64,000 bases of DNA from Anaspis maculata (GCA_949128115.1 OX421967.1:2470070-2534069); one strand, 5' to 3'. Positions 32,036-44,460 are shown, counted from the stretch's first letter. The notes: generated by a model not told the origin, from the letters alone. Numbers and translations are program-made.

Positions 32036-32095
32036 TAACTCCGCGGATGAACGCTTTGTTATGTATAAAGTTTCTTGTTTGGCAAAATTAAGTCG

Positions 32096-32238
32096 TGAGT
32101 GTCACTATACTATTTTCGTCATATTTTCATTCTAGAAATCTAGGACGAGAGACTAGGTTGCTAGGGAACTTCTGAATTTGTCGTTTCTAATCATATTTAT
32201 ATCATCAAAATAGTACGAAAATAGTATCGTGACACTCA
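32096..32238. repeat. 143-bp hairpin in the foldback spacer
   Basis: Arms TGAGTGTCACTATACTATTTTCG and inverse, about 36 bp each with few mismatches, lie inside the spacer. It is probably a nested MITE. Confidence 0.65.
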
Positions 32239-32352
32239 GGCTTGAAACTGAGAAAGTTCTCGTATTTTGTAACACAATATGTATAATAATAGCAAAACGT
32301 GATTCACGTTAGATAATGAGATGTTTTTCAACTGATTTCTGATGAACAATGA

Positions 32353-32655
32353 TCATTCAACAACAGCTCGGAGATAATAAATAACTGTCCACCTGAACAA
32401 TGGGGTTGGAAATTAAACATTCCTCTGTTGATGCCTATTAGAACCCAGAATAACGTAGCTCTCGAAAATCTGCTACGGCTGATTTCCTGGAGATGCTTGA
32501 AAAACTGCGAGAAGCTTTGTGGATGCAGAAAAGCTGACCTCAAGTGTACCAAGTTTTGCCACCACTACGGTGGAACCACCTGTTCTGACGCTTCCTGCAT
32601 TGTCGTTTCGGAAGACGATGATGATGACTACAATAATAATTCTAACAATAAGTAG
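32353..32655 (+). pseudogene. Cys-rich CXC-like C-terminal protein fragment
   Basis: The frame is open from 32353, after a stop, to 32655. It reads EQWGWKLNIPLLMPIRTQ, a hydrophobic helix (NLLRLIS), then a Cys cluster with CGCRKADLKCTKFC and GGTTC, and ends in an Asp/Asn-rich tail. The spacing C-x-C-R-K-x-x-L-x-C-x3-C is that of CXC (tesmin/TSO1-like) zinc-binding clusters. Similar tails occur, as far as I recall, on large uncharacterised insect proteins from unclassified mobile elements. The N-terminal bulk is missing. It lies between two 970-bp inverted arms and could be captured cargo or the last exon of the element's own protein. Confidence 0.5.
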
Positions 32656-33614
32656 CTACCCAGACGTTAAACAAAGCACACAATCTTTTCAAATCATTTA
32701 ATCATGTTTTATAATCAAATTAACAATGACCGCAACGTTGTGCCAGTTTCACCACATATGCGACGCGTCACGAGTCATGTACCCCAAGTTTGATAGCGCT
32801 CCGCAGCTAAGTCGACAAAGATGCATACATGACATCACGGGATTTTCTATAGATCATTCAATCCTCTACAAGCTAGTTTGTTCAGATTTTCCATATTTAT
32901 TACGTTTATTTCAGTATTCAATGAGGAAGCTGCGAGTGCAAATCACTATTTTTCAAGTTTTTCTTTTTTTTCTCAAATTTCCCGAAACGGTGTAGAATGA
33001 AACTTTGTTTTTTTAGATCCAGTTTTTCATCCTCTACATTGTCATATTTTTTTTATCGAGTCTAGGGTTTTTGTAAGTTTTCCAGAAGAACCGCTTTATC
33101 AACAGGATTGTCGCGCAATTTCGAACGTGGTTCACGACTAAACTAGAGAAGATAATAATTGGCCTTGAAGATTTTCTAATAGAGCATTCAATTCTCTACA
33201 ACTTTGTCGCTCACAATTTTTTGATATATCTTGTCGTTCTCACAGCATCCAAGAAGGAAGGTCACGCGGACAGTTTTTCCACTTCACTAGACCGGCGCGC
33301 AACTTTGACTGCGATAAACGGCTAAACTGAAGAAATTAGACATATGCTCCTAGGGACTTTTTTGTAGATTATTGAATTCCCTACAACTTTGTCCCTGGCA
33401 GTTTTTACACATCTCTCACCGTTCTCTCACCGTTTCAAAAGAAAGATTGCGGCGCATGTTTTTCCATCTTCTCCATTTTTTTTTCCATGGTTCCCGGGAT
33501 GACTGGAAATGAAACTTTGGTTTTTCTTATTCAGTTTTTCATTCTCTACATCGCCATATTTTTTTCATCCTGCCCCTAATTTGTTCCAGGTTAAATCCTT
33601 ATTTTACTGGACTA
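32641..33614 (-). repeat. Right arm
   Basis: Inverse of the left arm with roughly one difference per ten to fifteen bases by eye, including small indels. The CTCACCGTTCTCTCACCG tract at 33415-33432 mirrors the one near 31245-31265. Confidence 0.8.
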
Positions 33615-34590
33615 ATTGGATACATCAGTTCCAGTTGTTTTATGTGCCATCGGCCAAAAAATTTAGCTGAATTACTGTCGCGAGGTTGTACACCAGATCA
33701 ACTCAAATCGTTGGCGTTATGATGGACAGAACGAGACCTCACCAGACACAAACGAGAATAGTTTCCTGATCAACAACCACTTTTTTGCACTCCTAAAAGA
33801 CCATGAAGGTATTCAAGGTCACAGCACATGTTGCTGAAATCAGGAATTCAGTCAACAATGGAAAAATGTGCTTGAGCGCGTGAAATGTAGGTGTGTTAAT
33901 TTGGTTGTTTCACCAATAAAATCGTCAAAAATACAAACTTTATCCGGAATCATGACCTCAAGAGCACCAAAACAACAAATATCGAGTTTTTAGCTAGCCC
34001 CGAAATGCACATCATTTTGAAACAACGTAGATACAGGTACCGATTCAGGTCCGATTTGCCGCTTGCTCTTGCATTCTTTTTAACTTGGAACAGTGTAACG
34101 GCATCACTTTTCATATATCTTCCGAAACGATTTAAATAAGAAATGTGTATACCCACTACAATATAAATAATTCGTATCTCACGGCCAGAGGGTATCAAAG
34201 CTGACACTTCATTTCCATTCTTTGTTCCCGCATACGACGCGTGAACAAAGGCGAACGGAATGCTAATTTTTGAACACCACCGCGAGCTTATTTTCGCAAC
34301 GATAGTTTGTTGATAATGTACCTTGCCACAACAATAATTTGCTTACGCTGTACTTGGTGCACTCACGTGTTTTATGGCTGTATGCAGTTGCGGTCGATGA
34401 ATTCAAAACTTCTTCCTGTTCTCATACATTTTTCAGGTCCAATTCAAGCTCAGCCGGAAGCACTGCTTCTGAGTTACTCTGTGGACGTTCGTTTGGTGTC
34501 CATTATTCCGCCTGAAAGTAACGAAAATAGGCAGGAAGAGTACAGCTCTTGTCACAGATGTAGACTGTAGTTTTTCAGTCTGTAAGTCAT
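33615..34590. other. Unique sequence
   Basis: Non-repetitive. Open frames at 33950-34207 (minus) and 34307-34570 (plus) have no recognisable family. Confidence 0.4.
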
Positions 34591-34993
34591 TATTCACTGT
34601 GAAAAAGGCTTCTGTGAAATATTTAAAGATTCCTAAGAATTTCTGGAGAGTTCTGAAGATTCTACGGGTGTCTAGAGATTTTAATGGAATACTTCCTTAT
34701 TCTTCTTTTTTATGAGATTTTTAGACATTTCTACGAGATTTTCAAGTACTTCCAGGAATTTTTTTGGAGATTTTTATGAAATATTCAGGGATTCTTAACG
34801 ATTCTTATGGAATTTCAAAAAGTTTCAAGGTTTTTTAAGAATTTTTATGAGCTTTTTGAAATCACTACTGAAATTCCAAGGATTTTCAAAAACTTGAATA
34901 AATTGAAAAAATTCTTCCATCCTTCTTCCAATGGTGTTGACGTTATAGGTACTTTTTATTTTGCTTTGAGTTACACCATAAATAATTATTGAT

Positions 34994-35044
34994 ACTTCTT
35001 TGGCCAACCGGTTTCGCTGTTAAGCATCGTCAGGGTTGAGAAGT
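34994..35044 (-). ncRNA. Candidate hammerhead-like ribozyme, left arm
   Basis: On the minus strand: ACTTCT-CAA-CC, core CTGACGA, an extra T, stem II GCT-TAAC-AGC, GAA, the palindrome ACCGGT, T at position 17, then GG-CCAA-AGAAGT. ACTTCT pairs exactly with AGAAGT and CC with GG, giving a stem I with an internal loop as in type I hammerheads. The core C3 and GAAA are intact. The cleavage triplet is GTT. A six-base palindromic stem III would favour dimeric folding. The inserted T between A9 and stem II is non-standard. Confidence 0.4.
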
Positions 35045-35118
35045 GACATTTTTATAAATGTATAATTATAAAATTTATAATTTATATAAGTATACATAAT
35101 TATAAATAACAAAATGTC

Positions 35119-35169
35119 ACTTCTCAACCATGACGATGCTCAACAGCGAAACCGGTCGGCCAAAGAAGT
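35119..35169 (+). ncRNA. Candidate hammerhead-like ribozyme, right arm
   Basis: The same fold as the left-arm candidate on the opposite strand, with helix ACTTCT/AGAAGT and palindrome ACCGGT. The triplet here is GTC, the best natural cleavage site, but core C3 is replaced by A, which should cripple it. Confidence 0.35.
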
Positions 35170-38100
35170 ATCAATAATTATTTATGATGTAACTCAAAGC
35201 AAAATAAAAAGTACCTATTTTCAAAAACATTCATAAGAATTGTTTAAGAATATTGAAGATTCCTGGAAATTTCCATAGATTTCCTGATCATTTCCACAGG
35301 ATTTCTAGGAATTCATAAAGATTTGTATTACATTTCTGGGGATTCCTAAAGATTCTTACGCGATTTTTGATGAATTTCAAGAGATCTTTGTACAGTCCTA
35401 CGGAATGCTAGGGATTCTTCAAGAATAATTTCAAATTTCTAGGGATTTTTTAACCTTTCTATGGAATTTGTAGGGACTTCTGACGATTCCTACAGGATTT
35501 CTAGGGATCTCCAAATATTTAAACGGGGTTACTAGGGATTTTGAAGAATTTCTAAAAATGTGTATGAAGCTGCAAGATCGAAAAAGTGTACTTATACAAG
35601 GTTACAAGGTTTCCACGAGCAGAATGGAAATTTGTATGAAATTGCTGAAGTTTTAACATTTTTATGTAATTTTTCAAAACTCCTAGAGATCTCCAGTTCC
35701 TAAGAGATTTCAAGACTGAGTTTATTTACAAGAATTGAGGAACTTTTGAAGAATTTCACGAGATTTTTCAAAGATCTCTACAATATTTCTAGGGATTTTT
35801 TAAAGATTTTTGCGGTATCTTTAAGGATTCCTGATGATTTGTATGGGATTTCTGAGAAATGCTCAGTATTCATCAAAATTTTCATTGGAGTCACAGATTT
35901 CTACGAGATTTCCAAGATATTTCTGGAAGATTTCGAAGAGATTTCCTGGGATTTTCAAGGACGCCCAAAAGTTTCTATGAATTTCCCAAGATTTTCATGG
36001 AATTTCCAGGAATTTATGAAGATTTGTATGGAATTCAAGGGTTTTCTGAGAAACTCCACGAGATGCTTGAGGAGTTCCTAGGCATTTCTGAATATTTTGA
36101 CATCATTTCCTAATGTGCCCAGGAGATTTTTGAGGATTTCCGTTAAAACTTTAAGGGATTTCTGAAGATTTCTACGAGAAATCCAAGTTTTCCCGACATT
36201 CGTCTGAAATTTCTAGGGATTTCCCAAATATTTTCAGAAGATTTCTGAGGTTTTCTGAAAATTTTCACGGAGTTCAAGAATTTTTCAAGGACTTATGAGA
36301 GTTTTTATACAGTTCTGAGATTGGAAGTTCCAACAGCTCTATGGGCTAGAGTGGAGATTTGTATGGAATTTCTAGTGTCATCCAGATTTTTACAGTATTT
36401 TACAAGATTCTAGGGATTCTTGAGATTATTATTTCATTTATCATCACTCACTTTGGGGATTTCTGGAGGATTCTACGAGATTCATGGGAATTTCTGAAGA
36501 TTTTCATGGAACTACTAGAAATTCCTGAAGATTTTTCAGGGGATTTCAGAGAAATTATAGAAAGTTTTAAAGAATTCTATAAGATTTCTGAGAACTTCTT
36601 TCAGATGTCCAGGAATTTCTGTATAGTTGTACAAGATTCCTGAAGAATTCTGAGAATTTCCAAGAAATTTGTATTGGTTTTGAAAAATGCTGGAGATTTC
36701 CAAAGATTTCTACATAAATTCGCAGAATTTCTGAAGATTTTTTCGAAGATCCCTACAAAATATCATATTTGTGTACGATTTTGGACAAGTTTTAGAGATC
36801 TACGGATTTCTTAAGTCTATGGAAGCTGAAGGGATTTCTCAAGATTCCTACGGAGATCCCAAGGATTCCTCAAGGTCTCCACGGAATTACTTTTGAGATT
36901 TCTAGGAGATTTCTGGGGATGTTTAGAGATTTCTAAGGATTTCTTTGAATTCATATAGATTTTTACAGAATTTCTGAGGATTCTAGTGAGAATTCCTAGA
37001 AGTGTTGAGGAATTTTCCACGGAATCCTGAAAACTCGTATGCGATTTCCAGAAATGTTCCAAAAATTACTATGGATTTTTGAAGATCTATGCGGGACTCC
37101 CGACGGTTTTTTCAATATTTCCCAGGGATTACCAATGATCTCTGAGGATTCCAATTTTTTATGCATTTCTAAAGATTTCTGCGGGATAATCCGGAGATTT
37201 TTGGAGATTTGTATGAGATTTCTCAAGACTTTGGCAGATAAAGAGATTTTTGAAGAACTTCTAGGGATTTTCTTTTATTTATCATCATTCATTTTGGAGA
37301 TTTCGGAAGGATTCTACCAGATTCGTGGGAATTTCTGAAGATTCCCATGAAACTACTAGAAATTCTTGAAGACTTTTCAGGGGAGTTCTGGGAAATTATA
37401 GGGAGTTTTTAGGATTCTATAAGATTTCTGAGAACTTGTTCCAGATGTCCAGGAATTTCTTAATAGTTGTACCAGATTTCTAATGGATTCTGAGAATTTC
37501 CAAGAAAATCGTATTGGTTTTCAAAAATGCTAGAGACTTCCAAAGCTTTTTTCAAAAATTCGCGCAATTTCTGGAGATGTTTTCGAAGATCCATACAAGA
37601 TATTATATTTATGCACAATTTTTGAAAACTTTCAGAGATCTACGGATTTCGTTATTCTATGGAAGCTGGAGGGATTTCTCAAGATTTTTGCGGAAATCCC
37701 AAGGTATTCTCAAGGTCTCTGGAAATTTTTAGAATCTCTAGAAGGAGGTTAAGAGATTTCTTCGATATTTGTAAGGATTTTTATTTAATCTTCAACTTCA
37801 TTTTCTCTTTGGAGTGAGTTCATTCTTGAGGATTCAGGAACTTTTGAAGGATTCCACGAGATTTTTTGAAGATCTCTAGGTATTTCTAAGGATTTTAGTA
37901 TGGGATTTCTGAAAAACGCTTTGTATAATTGAAAATCTTTATCGGTTTCGCAAACTCTCACGAGATTTCCAAGATATTTCTGAACGATTTTCAAGGGATT
38001 TCTTGAGATCCTCAAGGACGCCCAAAAGTTTCTAGTAATTTCTTAAGATTTTTATGGGATTTCTAGGAATTTATGAAGATTTGTATGGAATTCAAGGGAT

Positions 38101-41015
38101 TTCTGAGAAAATCCACGAGATGTTTGAGGAATTTCTAGGCATTTCCGAATATTTCGACATAATTTCCTAATGTGGTCCAGGAGATTTTTGAAGATTCCCG
38201 TTAGATTTTGAAGGGATTTTTAAAGATTTTTACGGGAAATCCAAGTTTTTCTGAGATTCGTTTGAAATTTCCAGGGATTCTCCGAATATTTCCAGAAGAT
38301 TTCTTAGGTTCTCTGAAAATTTTCACGGGGTCTGAAAAGTTTTTAAGGATCCATGAGAGTTTTGATACAGCTCTGAGATTGGAGATTCCAATAGATCTAT
38401 GGGCTAGAGTGAAGATTTCATGGAATTCCTAGTGTCATCAAGATTTCTACGGTATTTTACAAGATTCTAGGGAGTTTTGAGATTATTATTTCATGATTCA
38501 TCATTTACTTTGAGGATTTTTGCAGGATTCCACGAGATTTTTTGGAAATCTCTGGAATATTTCTAAGGATTTTTGATGATTTTTGCAGTATCTCTGGAGA
38601 TTCCTGATAATGTGTATGGGATTTCTGAGAAATGCTCATAATTTATGAAAATCTTTGTTGGTTTTGCAAATTCCTACGAGAGCTCCAAGATATTTCTAAA
38701 AAATTTTGAAGGGATTTTTTGAGATCCTCAAGGACGTCCAGAAGTTTATATAAATTTCTCAAGATTTTATTGGGATATCCAGGAGTTTATGAAGATTTGT
38801 ATGGAATTTCCGGGACTTCTGAAGAAGTCGACGAGACTTTTGAAGAATTTCCAGGCATTTCCTGATATCTCGACATAATTCCTTATATTGCCCAGAAAAT
38901 TTTTGAGGATTTCTGTGGAAACTTCAAGGGATTTACAAAGATTTCTACGGGGAATCCAAGTATTCCTGAGATTCGTTTGAAATTTCCAAGGATTTTCCGA
39001 ATATTTCCAGAAGATTTCTTAGGTTTTCTGAAAATTTTCACGGGGTCTGAAAAGTTTTTAAGGATCCATGAGAGTTTTGATACAGCTCTGAGATTGGAGA
39101 TTCCAATAGATCTATGGGCTAGAGTGAAGATTTCACGAAATTCCTAGTGTCGTCAAGATTTCTACGGTATTTTACAAGATTCTACGGATTTTTGAGATCA
39201 TTATTTTATGATTCATCATTCACTTTGAGGATTTTTGAAGGATTTCACAAGATTTTTTGGAAATCTCTGGAATATTTCCAAGTATTTTTGAAGATTTTTG
39301 CAGTATCTCTGGAGATTCCTGATAATGTGTATGGGATTTCTAGTGTCATCAAGATTTTTAACGGTATTTTACAAGATTGCAGGGATTCTTAACATTATTA
39401 TCCCATTCATCATCACTCACTTTGGGGATTTCCGAAGGATTCAACGAGATTCGTGGGAATTTTCAAAGATTTTCATGAAACTACTAGAAATTCCTGAAGA
39501 TTTTTCAGGAGATTTCTGAGAAATTATAGAAAGTTTTAAAGAATTCTATAAGATTTCTGAGAACTTGTTTCGGATGTCCAGGAATTTCTGAATAGTCGTA
39601 CAAAATTTCTAAGGAATTCTGAGAATTTCCAAGAAATTCGTATTGGTTTTCAAAAATGCTCAAGATTTTTCGAGATTTCTACAAAAATTCGCGGAATTTC
39701 TGGAGATTTTTTCGAAGCTCCCTACAAGATATTATATTTGTGCACGATTTTGGACAACTTCCAGAGATCTACGGATTTCTGGAAACTATGGAAGGTGAAG
39801 GGATTTCTCAAAATTTCCACGGAAATCTCAAGGTATTCTGGAGGTCTCTACCACTTTTAAAATTTCTATATTCATATTTCTTCGATATTTCTATGGATTT
39901 TCATTCAATCTTCAACTTTATTTTCTCTTTGGACCGAGTTCATTCTTGAGGATTTAGGAACTTTTGAAGATTTTTTGGAGATCTCTAGAATATTTCTGAG
40001 GACTTTTGGAGATTTTTGCAGTATATGTGGAGATTCTTGATAATGTGTATGAGATTTCTGAAAAATGCTCTGTATTCATGAAGTCTTTATTGGTTTCGCG
40101 AATTTCCACGAGAATTCCAAGATATTTCCGAAAGATTTTTAAGGGATTTCTCGAGATCCTCAAGGACGCCCAAAAGTTTTCATGAATTTTTCAGGATATC
40201 TATGGGATTTCCAGGAATTTATGGAGATTTGTATGGAATTCTAGGGATTCCTGAAGAAGTCCACGAGATTTTTGAAGAGTTTCTAGACATTTCTGAATAT
40301 TTCTACATAACTCCTTAATGTGTCCAGGAGATTTTTGAGGATTTCTGTTGAAACTTCAAGGGATTTCCAAAGATTTCTACGGAAAATCCAAGTATTCCTG
40401 AGCTTCGTTCAAAATTTCTAGGGACTTTCCGAATATTTCCAGAAGATTTCTGAGGTTTTCTGAGAACTTTCACGGGGTTTAAGAAGTTTCAAAGGATTCT
40501 ACGAGATTCGTGGGAATTTCTATAAAATTTTTGGAAACTTGTTCCAGATTTCCAAGAATTTCTGAATAGTTGTACAAGATTTATAAGTGATTCTAAGAAT
40601 TCCCAAGAAATTTGTATTGATTTCTACAAAGATTCGCAGAATTTTTGAAGGTTTTCTCTGAGATCCCTACAAGATATAATATTTGTGTAAGATTTTGGAT
40701 AATTTCTAGAGATCTACGGATTTCTCAAATCTATGGAAGCTTGAGGGATTTTTCAATATTTCTGCGGAAATTCCAAGGATTGCTCAAGGTCTCTACAGAA
40801 TAACTTTTAAGATTTATAGAAGGTTTCTGGGGATGTTTAGAGATTTCTACGAGATTTCCAAAGATTTTTTTGAATTCCTATGGATTTTTACAGAAGCTCT
40901 GAGGATTCTAGTGAGAATTCGTAGAAGTTTTGGGGAAGTTTTCACGGAATCCTGAAAATTTGTATGAGATTTCTAAAAATTCCTATGGATTTTTTAAGAT
41001 CTATACGGGATTCCC

Positions 41016-41397
41016 GACTTTTTTTTTGTATATTTTGTAGATATTTTTGATGATCCAACATTCATTAATAAGTTACCACTAGAAATAGTGTATTTGTCCC
41101 TACCTAAATTTAAAACGGTTGTGAAGTCCATGCTCCTGAAGAAAGCATTTTACTCTATCCAGGAATACGATCAGTACGGTTTCACCTTAGATGATTTTGA
41201 GGTCGGTCATCAAGGTCGATTTTAATTATTTTATTGTATATAATGTGTATTTTGTCTCTTTTTTGTCAGTTTTTTACTCAATTGTGTGTAATTGCATTGT
41301 TTGTTGCATTCTTTTACTTATTTTATCTTGTATTATTGTTGACGATTGAAAAACCTTGTTGGTTGAGAAAATAAATGAATTTGAATTTGAATTTGAT
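41016..41397 (+). mobile_element. 5'-truncated LINE 3' end inserted in satellite
   Basis: Satellite resumes on both sides of this block. It has the C-terminal coding end, a 3' untranslated region, AATAAAT, and a terminal GAATTT hexamer run (three copies), the usual signature of CR1/Jockey-like LINE insertions with short simple-repeat tails. Confidence 0.8.
41046..41225 (+). pseudogene. LINE ORF2 C-terminal fragment
   Basis: Fifty-nine codons in one frame up to TAA at 41223-41225, without a start codon. FINKLPLEIV, LPKFKTVVKSMLLKKAFYS and QEYDQYG match the conserved end of LINE ORF2 proteins (NKLP...FK..(L/V)K..LL...FYS..E(Y/F)). No frameshift or stop lies within it, suggesting a fairly young insertion. 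Confidence 0.7.
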
Positions 41398-41620
41398 CTC
41401 TAAGGATTCTCATTCTTCTTATGCATTTCTCAAGATTTCTGCGGGTTAATCCGGAAATTTTTGAAGATTTGTATAAAATTTCTGGAGACTTTGGCAGATT
41501 ACGAGACTTTTGAAGAACTTCTAGGATTTCTTGAAGATTTCTGTAGGATTTCTCTAAATATTTACAAGATTTCTGAGGATTCCTGTGAGAATCTCTGATT
41601 CCGAGTAATCCATAATTCCG

Positions 41621-42355
41621 ACGCTATAATCTTAAGGCCAGAAAATAGGAGCTTGCATTGGGCATGAATTTCAATAATTACATGAATGACAGCCAAATTT
41701 GTAAGTCAACTGGAATTTTGAGTGAAATTTCACATTTTTATAAATTACACGTAATATTTCATCACTAGCTGTTGTAATTGTGTTAGTATAATTTGATTCC
41801 AATTGTTCCAATCAACTTCAGAAATATGAGATGATATCAACTTGAAGATCGGCACGTCAGCATATAGCTCTGTAGTTAACCTTTGCAACGAGAGATGGCG
41901 ACCAAGATATTATTATTAATTAATACTTTATTGTCTTTACCTCATAGGTGTACAATAGATCCGGTATCTTTCATAAACTAAAAAGAAATTCAAATAAAAA
42001 TATACAAATCACACAGCTGAGTGGAAATTATTTCAAATCCTGGAAAAATAAGAATATAAACTTCTGGTTGGCCAAAGAATCAAAATAGGTATTATTGAAA
42101 ATCAAAGCCTATAACATTAGCGAATACAGTAAAATATTTTGAACAATTGAAATAAAAATAAAAACTTATAGGTTCCCGTTATGATATCTCGCCTAAACTT
42201 CAGAGCCCTTGTCAAAAAACCACAAATATCATTGATCTTTCTCTTTGTAATGGATTGAAAAAGAGTCAAATGGAAGTTATGGGGTTGGACCTTATGCAAC
42301 GAATAGGAAGATATAGTAGAGGAAAATATGAAGCAAAATGTGCTTATTTGAGAAG
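41621..42355. other. Unique AT-rich sequence
   Basis: No gene recognised. The plus frame at 42255-42482 runs into the palindrome arm and is not convincing. Confidence 0.4.
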
Positions 42356-43622
42356 TTCGTGTGCACGGAAAGGTAAAAAGCTGGGGTGCATTTTTTATGG
42401 TGTAGTATGGCTTGGGGATGAAGAATCCACTTGTCGTCAAAAAATCGTCCAGTGTGGGGGCGGTATGAGGGCGGTTTTGTGAAAAAACAGTTTTTTAAAA
42501 AAATGTTCTACAGTTTGTCAGCTTTTGGCTGATATTAGCTTGGAACAAATCCGTCAACTGTAAGTTGTCGTAAATAATTTATGAATAAAAAGGTGATCAT
42601 TTACTTTGCCATTAGAATACACGTAAAACTTGACTGCCTCGTGCGCAAAGAACGTTGAATATCTCAGTAACGTGTTGAATGACATTTTTCATTTCACTCC
42701 CACTCGATTATCTCCGTAACCACTAGTTCAATCAAAAAAGTTCCTTCTGTAAACCATGTTACCTATTCCATTGCGATTCTTGCGGTTTTTTCAGATTTGA
42801 TTTATCTTGAATAGTAACTGAGCTAGGGACGGAATTGTAATGTACTGCATGCAGCGGACAACTGCAGCGCTGAGGCCCTCGCGTACCCCTGCCATCCGTG
42901 CACCCCCGCGAAGGCCATGGTGTATTGAGGCGGGAAATCTGCAGACTTGTTATTGTGGCTGATGATCGAAACATTGTAAAAGTGTAGTCGGTAAATTTGC
43001 AATATAAATAAATATATACCCCTTGAATTACGACGTACGTCTTCACATATTATAATAGTCCAGTCAAAATAGGTTTTAACCGGAAATAAATTCGGAAGTT
43101 GACGAAATTTGGTGGATCGATGCAGAATTGAACGTGGAATAACATACTGAAATTCCCAAAAAGCTTGTTTTTTTTTTAGGACCAATAAAAAAGGACCATC
43201 CTTGAAAATTTTCTTTTTTTCTGAATGGCTTGTGAACTATTATCTCTTCAGAACACAGCACCAGCACCAGCAAAGCAAATGTAGCCCGTTAAATTCCCAA
43301 GAGATCGTACAAAACTCATCACTTTTTGGTCAATAGCCTCTGTGATATCGCGTCTACAAAAACACAGTGAAAATTACTCAAAATATATTTCCGGATTTTA
43401 TGTAAAAATATGCATGGTGTCAATTCAGGGGCTGTAACCTGGACAGCGAATGTGCGAATTTCAATGTGTTTTACATGCGGGAAAAGCTAATTCAACATTC
43501 GGTATCACACTTTTGTCTAGAAGTCAAGAAGTCGCCAACTTCAAAATGGTACTTTTCCTCGACCTGTGAAATCGATACTTGCTGTCTCGAAGAATCCCCA
43601 AAAATCGATTTTTTTCATACCA
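42356..43622 (+). repeat. Left outer arm of the palindrome
   Basis: Starts GTGTGCACGGAAAGGTAAAA and reaches AAATCGATTTTTTTCATA. A motif GGCTGATGATCGAAACATTGT near 42958 precedes AATAAATAAATATATACC. It resembles the CTGATGA...GAAAC core found at the ends of Penelope-type elements but lacks a stem II. Confidence 0.8.
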
Positions 43623-43834
43623 TACTATTTGCCTCATTTTTCACTTAGGTAGAGCAAAACCATCCAGGGAAAATATGAAGAATTGAATACAGAAAAAATA
43701 ACATGTTTTGGAATATTTATCCTATAGTGATGGTTTCTGAGTTGTATGGGTTGAAAGACTAAAACGACCCATTCAGAAAAAAAAAGGTAGTCCGGACACT
43801 AACTGCTGAATATTGTACTTGCATTTGATGATTG

Positions 43835-44070
43835 TTTTTAAATTCTTCAGATGTCAATATAACATTTGTGATGTTGTCGTGGAAGAACGGACAAAAGAGC
43901 TTGATGGAAATGCGTATGGAATAATAGAGCTAATAATAATGGTACAAGGTGGGTGATAAATAATGAAAGCAGGATGGTTGACTAGATAGAGAAACGGTTA
44001 TTTGAATCAAAGGCGTTGTAAAAATGTTCAAAAGGGAAATCTATACAATCATTTAGGCAATTTTGGAAAG
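43835..44070 (+). repeat. Left inner arm
   Basis: Contains ATAACATTTGTGATGTTGTC, TAATAGAGCTAATAATAATGG and GGCGTTGTAAAAATG, all found inverted at 44225-44460. Confidence 0.75.
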
Positions 44071-44224
44071 AATTATTAATCATAATCATCTAATCATCAA
44101 AATCATCTCAGAAAATCATAACTTCGTCCTTGGAACTAATTTTGAAATTTTACATGTTTGTAAAAAAGGACGGCTTTTAGATAGTATAGAGGTTCTTGAA
44201 ATTGTAAAGCAACTAATAATTCTG

Positions 44225-44460
44225 TCCGAAATTGCCTGAAAGATTGTATAGATTACTTTTTTAAACATTTTTACAACGCCTTTGATTTAAATAGCTTCTT
44301 TCTTTCCATTCAACCATCCATTCATTAATTCATCACCCACCTTGTACCATTTTTATTAGCTCTATTATTATTTCATACATTTCCATCAAGTTCTTTTTTC
44401 CGTTCTTCCATGACAACATCACAAATGTTATACTGACATCTGAAGAATTTGAAAACAATT
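44225..44460 (-). repeat. Right inner arm
   Basis: Inverse of 43835-44070 with about one difference in seven. Confidence 0.75.

Larger units (their letters stand above)
31054..33614. mobile_element. 2.56-kb foldback element with ~970-bp inverted arms
   Basis: The outer ends are TTAGTCCAGTAAAAT (31053) and its inverse (to 33615). Similarity runs almost unbroken through both arms to the GTCTGG near 32015 and its inverse near 32660. The spacer of about 600 bp holds a small hairpin and a Cys-rich frame. A possible 3-bp ATT duplication flanks the TAGTCC ends, too short to be secure. Size and layout recall foldback transposons. No transposase is recognised. Confidence 0.8.
34945..35218. mobile_element. 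274-bp foldback inside the satellite
   Basis: Arms of about 110 bp (ATAGGTACTTTTTATTTTGC at the left, its inverse at the right) are around 95% identical by eye, separated by 50-60 bp of AT-rich sequence. Each arm contains GCGAAACCGGT, discussed under the hammerhead candidates. Confidence 0.85.
34591..41620. repeat. GATTTC satellite with multi-kb higher-order copies
   Basis: About 6.5 kb of degenerate GATTTCT(A/G)GG / GAAGATTTCTACGAGATTTCC monomers, interrupted by a foldback and a LINE end. Long-range copies are evident. GGGCTAGAGTG with its flanks recurs at 36343, 38401 and 39116 (spacings 2058 and 715), and ATTTTCTCTTTGGA at about 37800 and 39920 (2120). The 38200-38420 segment is almost repeated at 38930-39130. 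Ile/Phe-rich frames within it are incidental. Confidence 0.9.

Noticed and set aside
42952..42995. GGCTGATGATCGAAACATTGT as a hammerhead ribozyme
   Set aside because: The core words are present and ACATT/AGTGT could form stem III, but there is no stem II and stem I does not pair.
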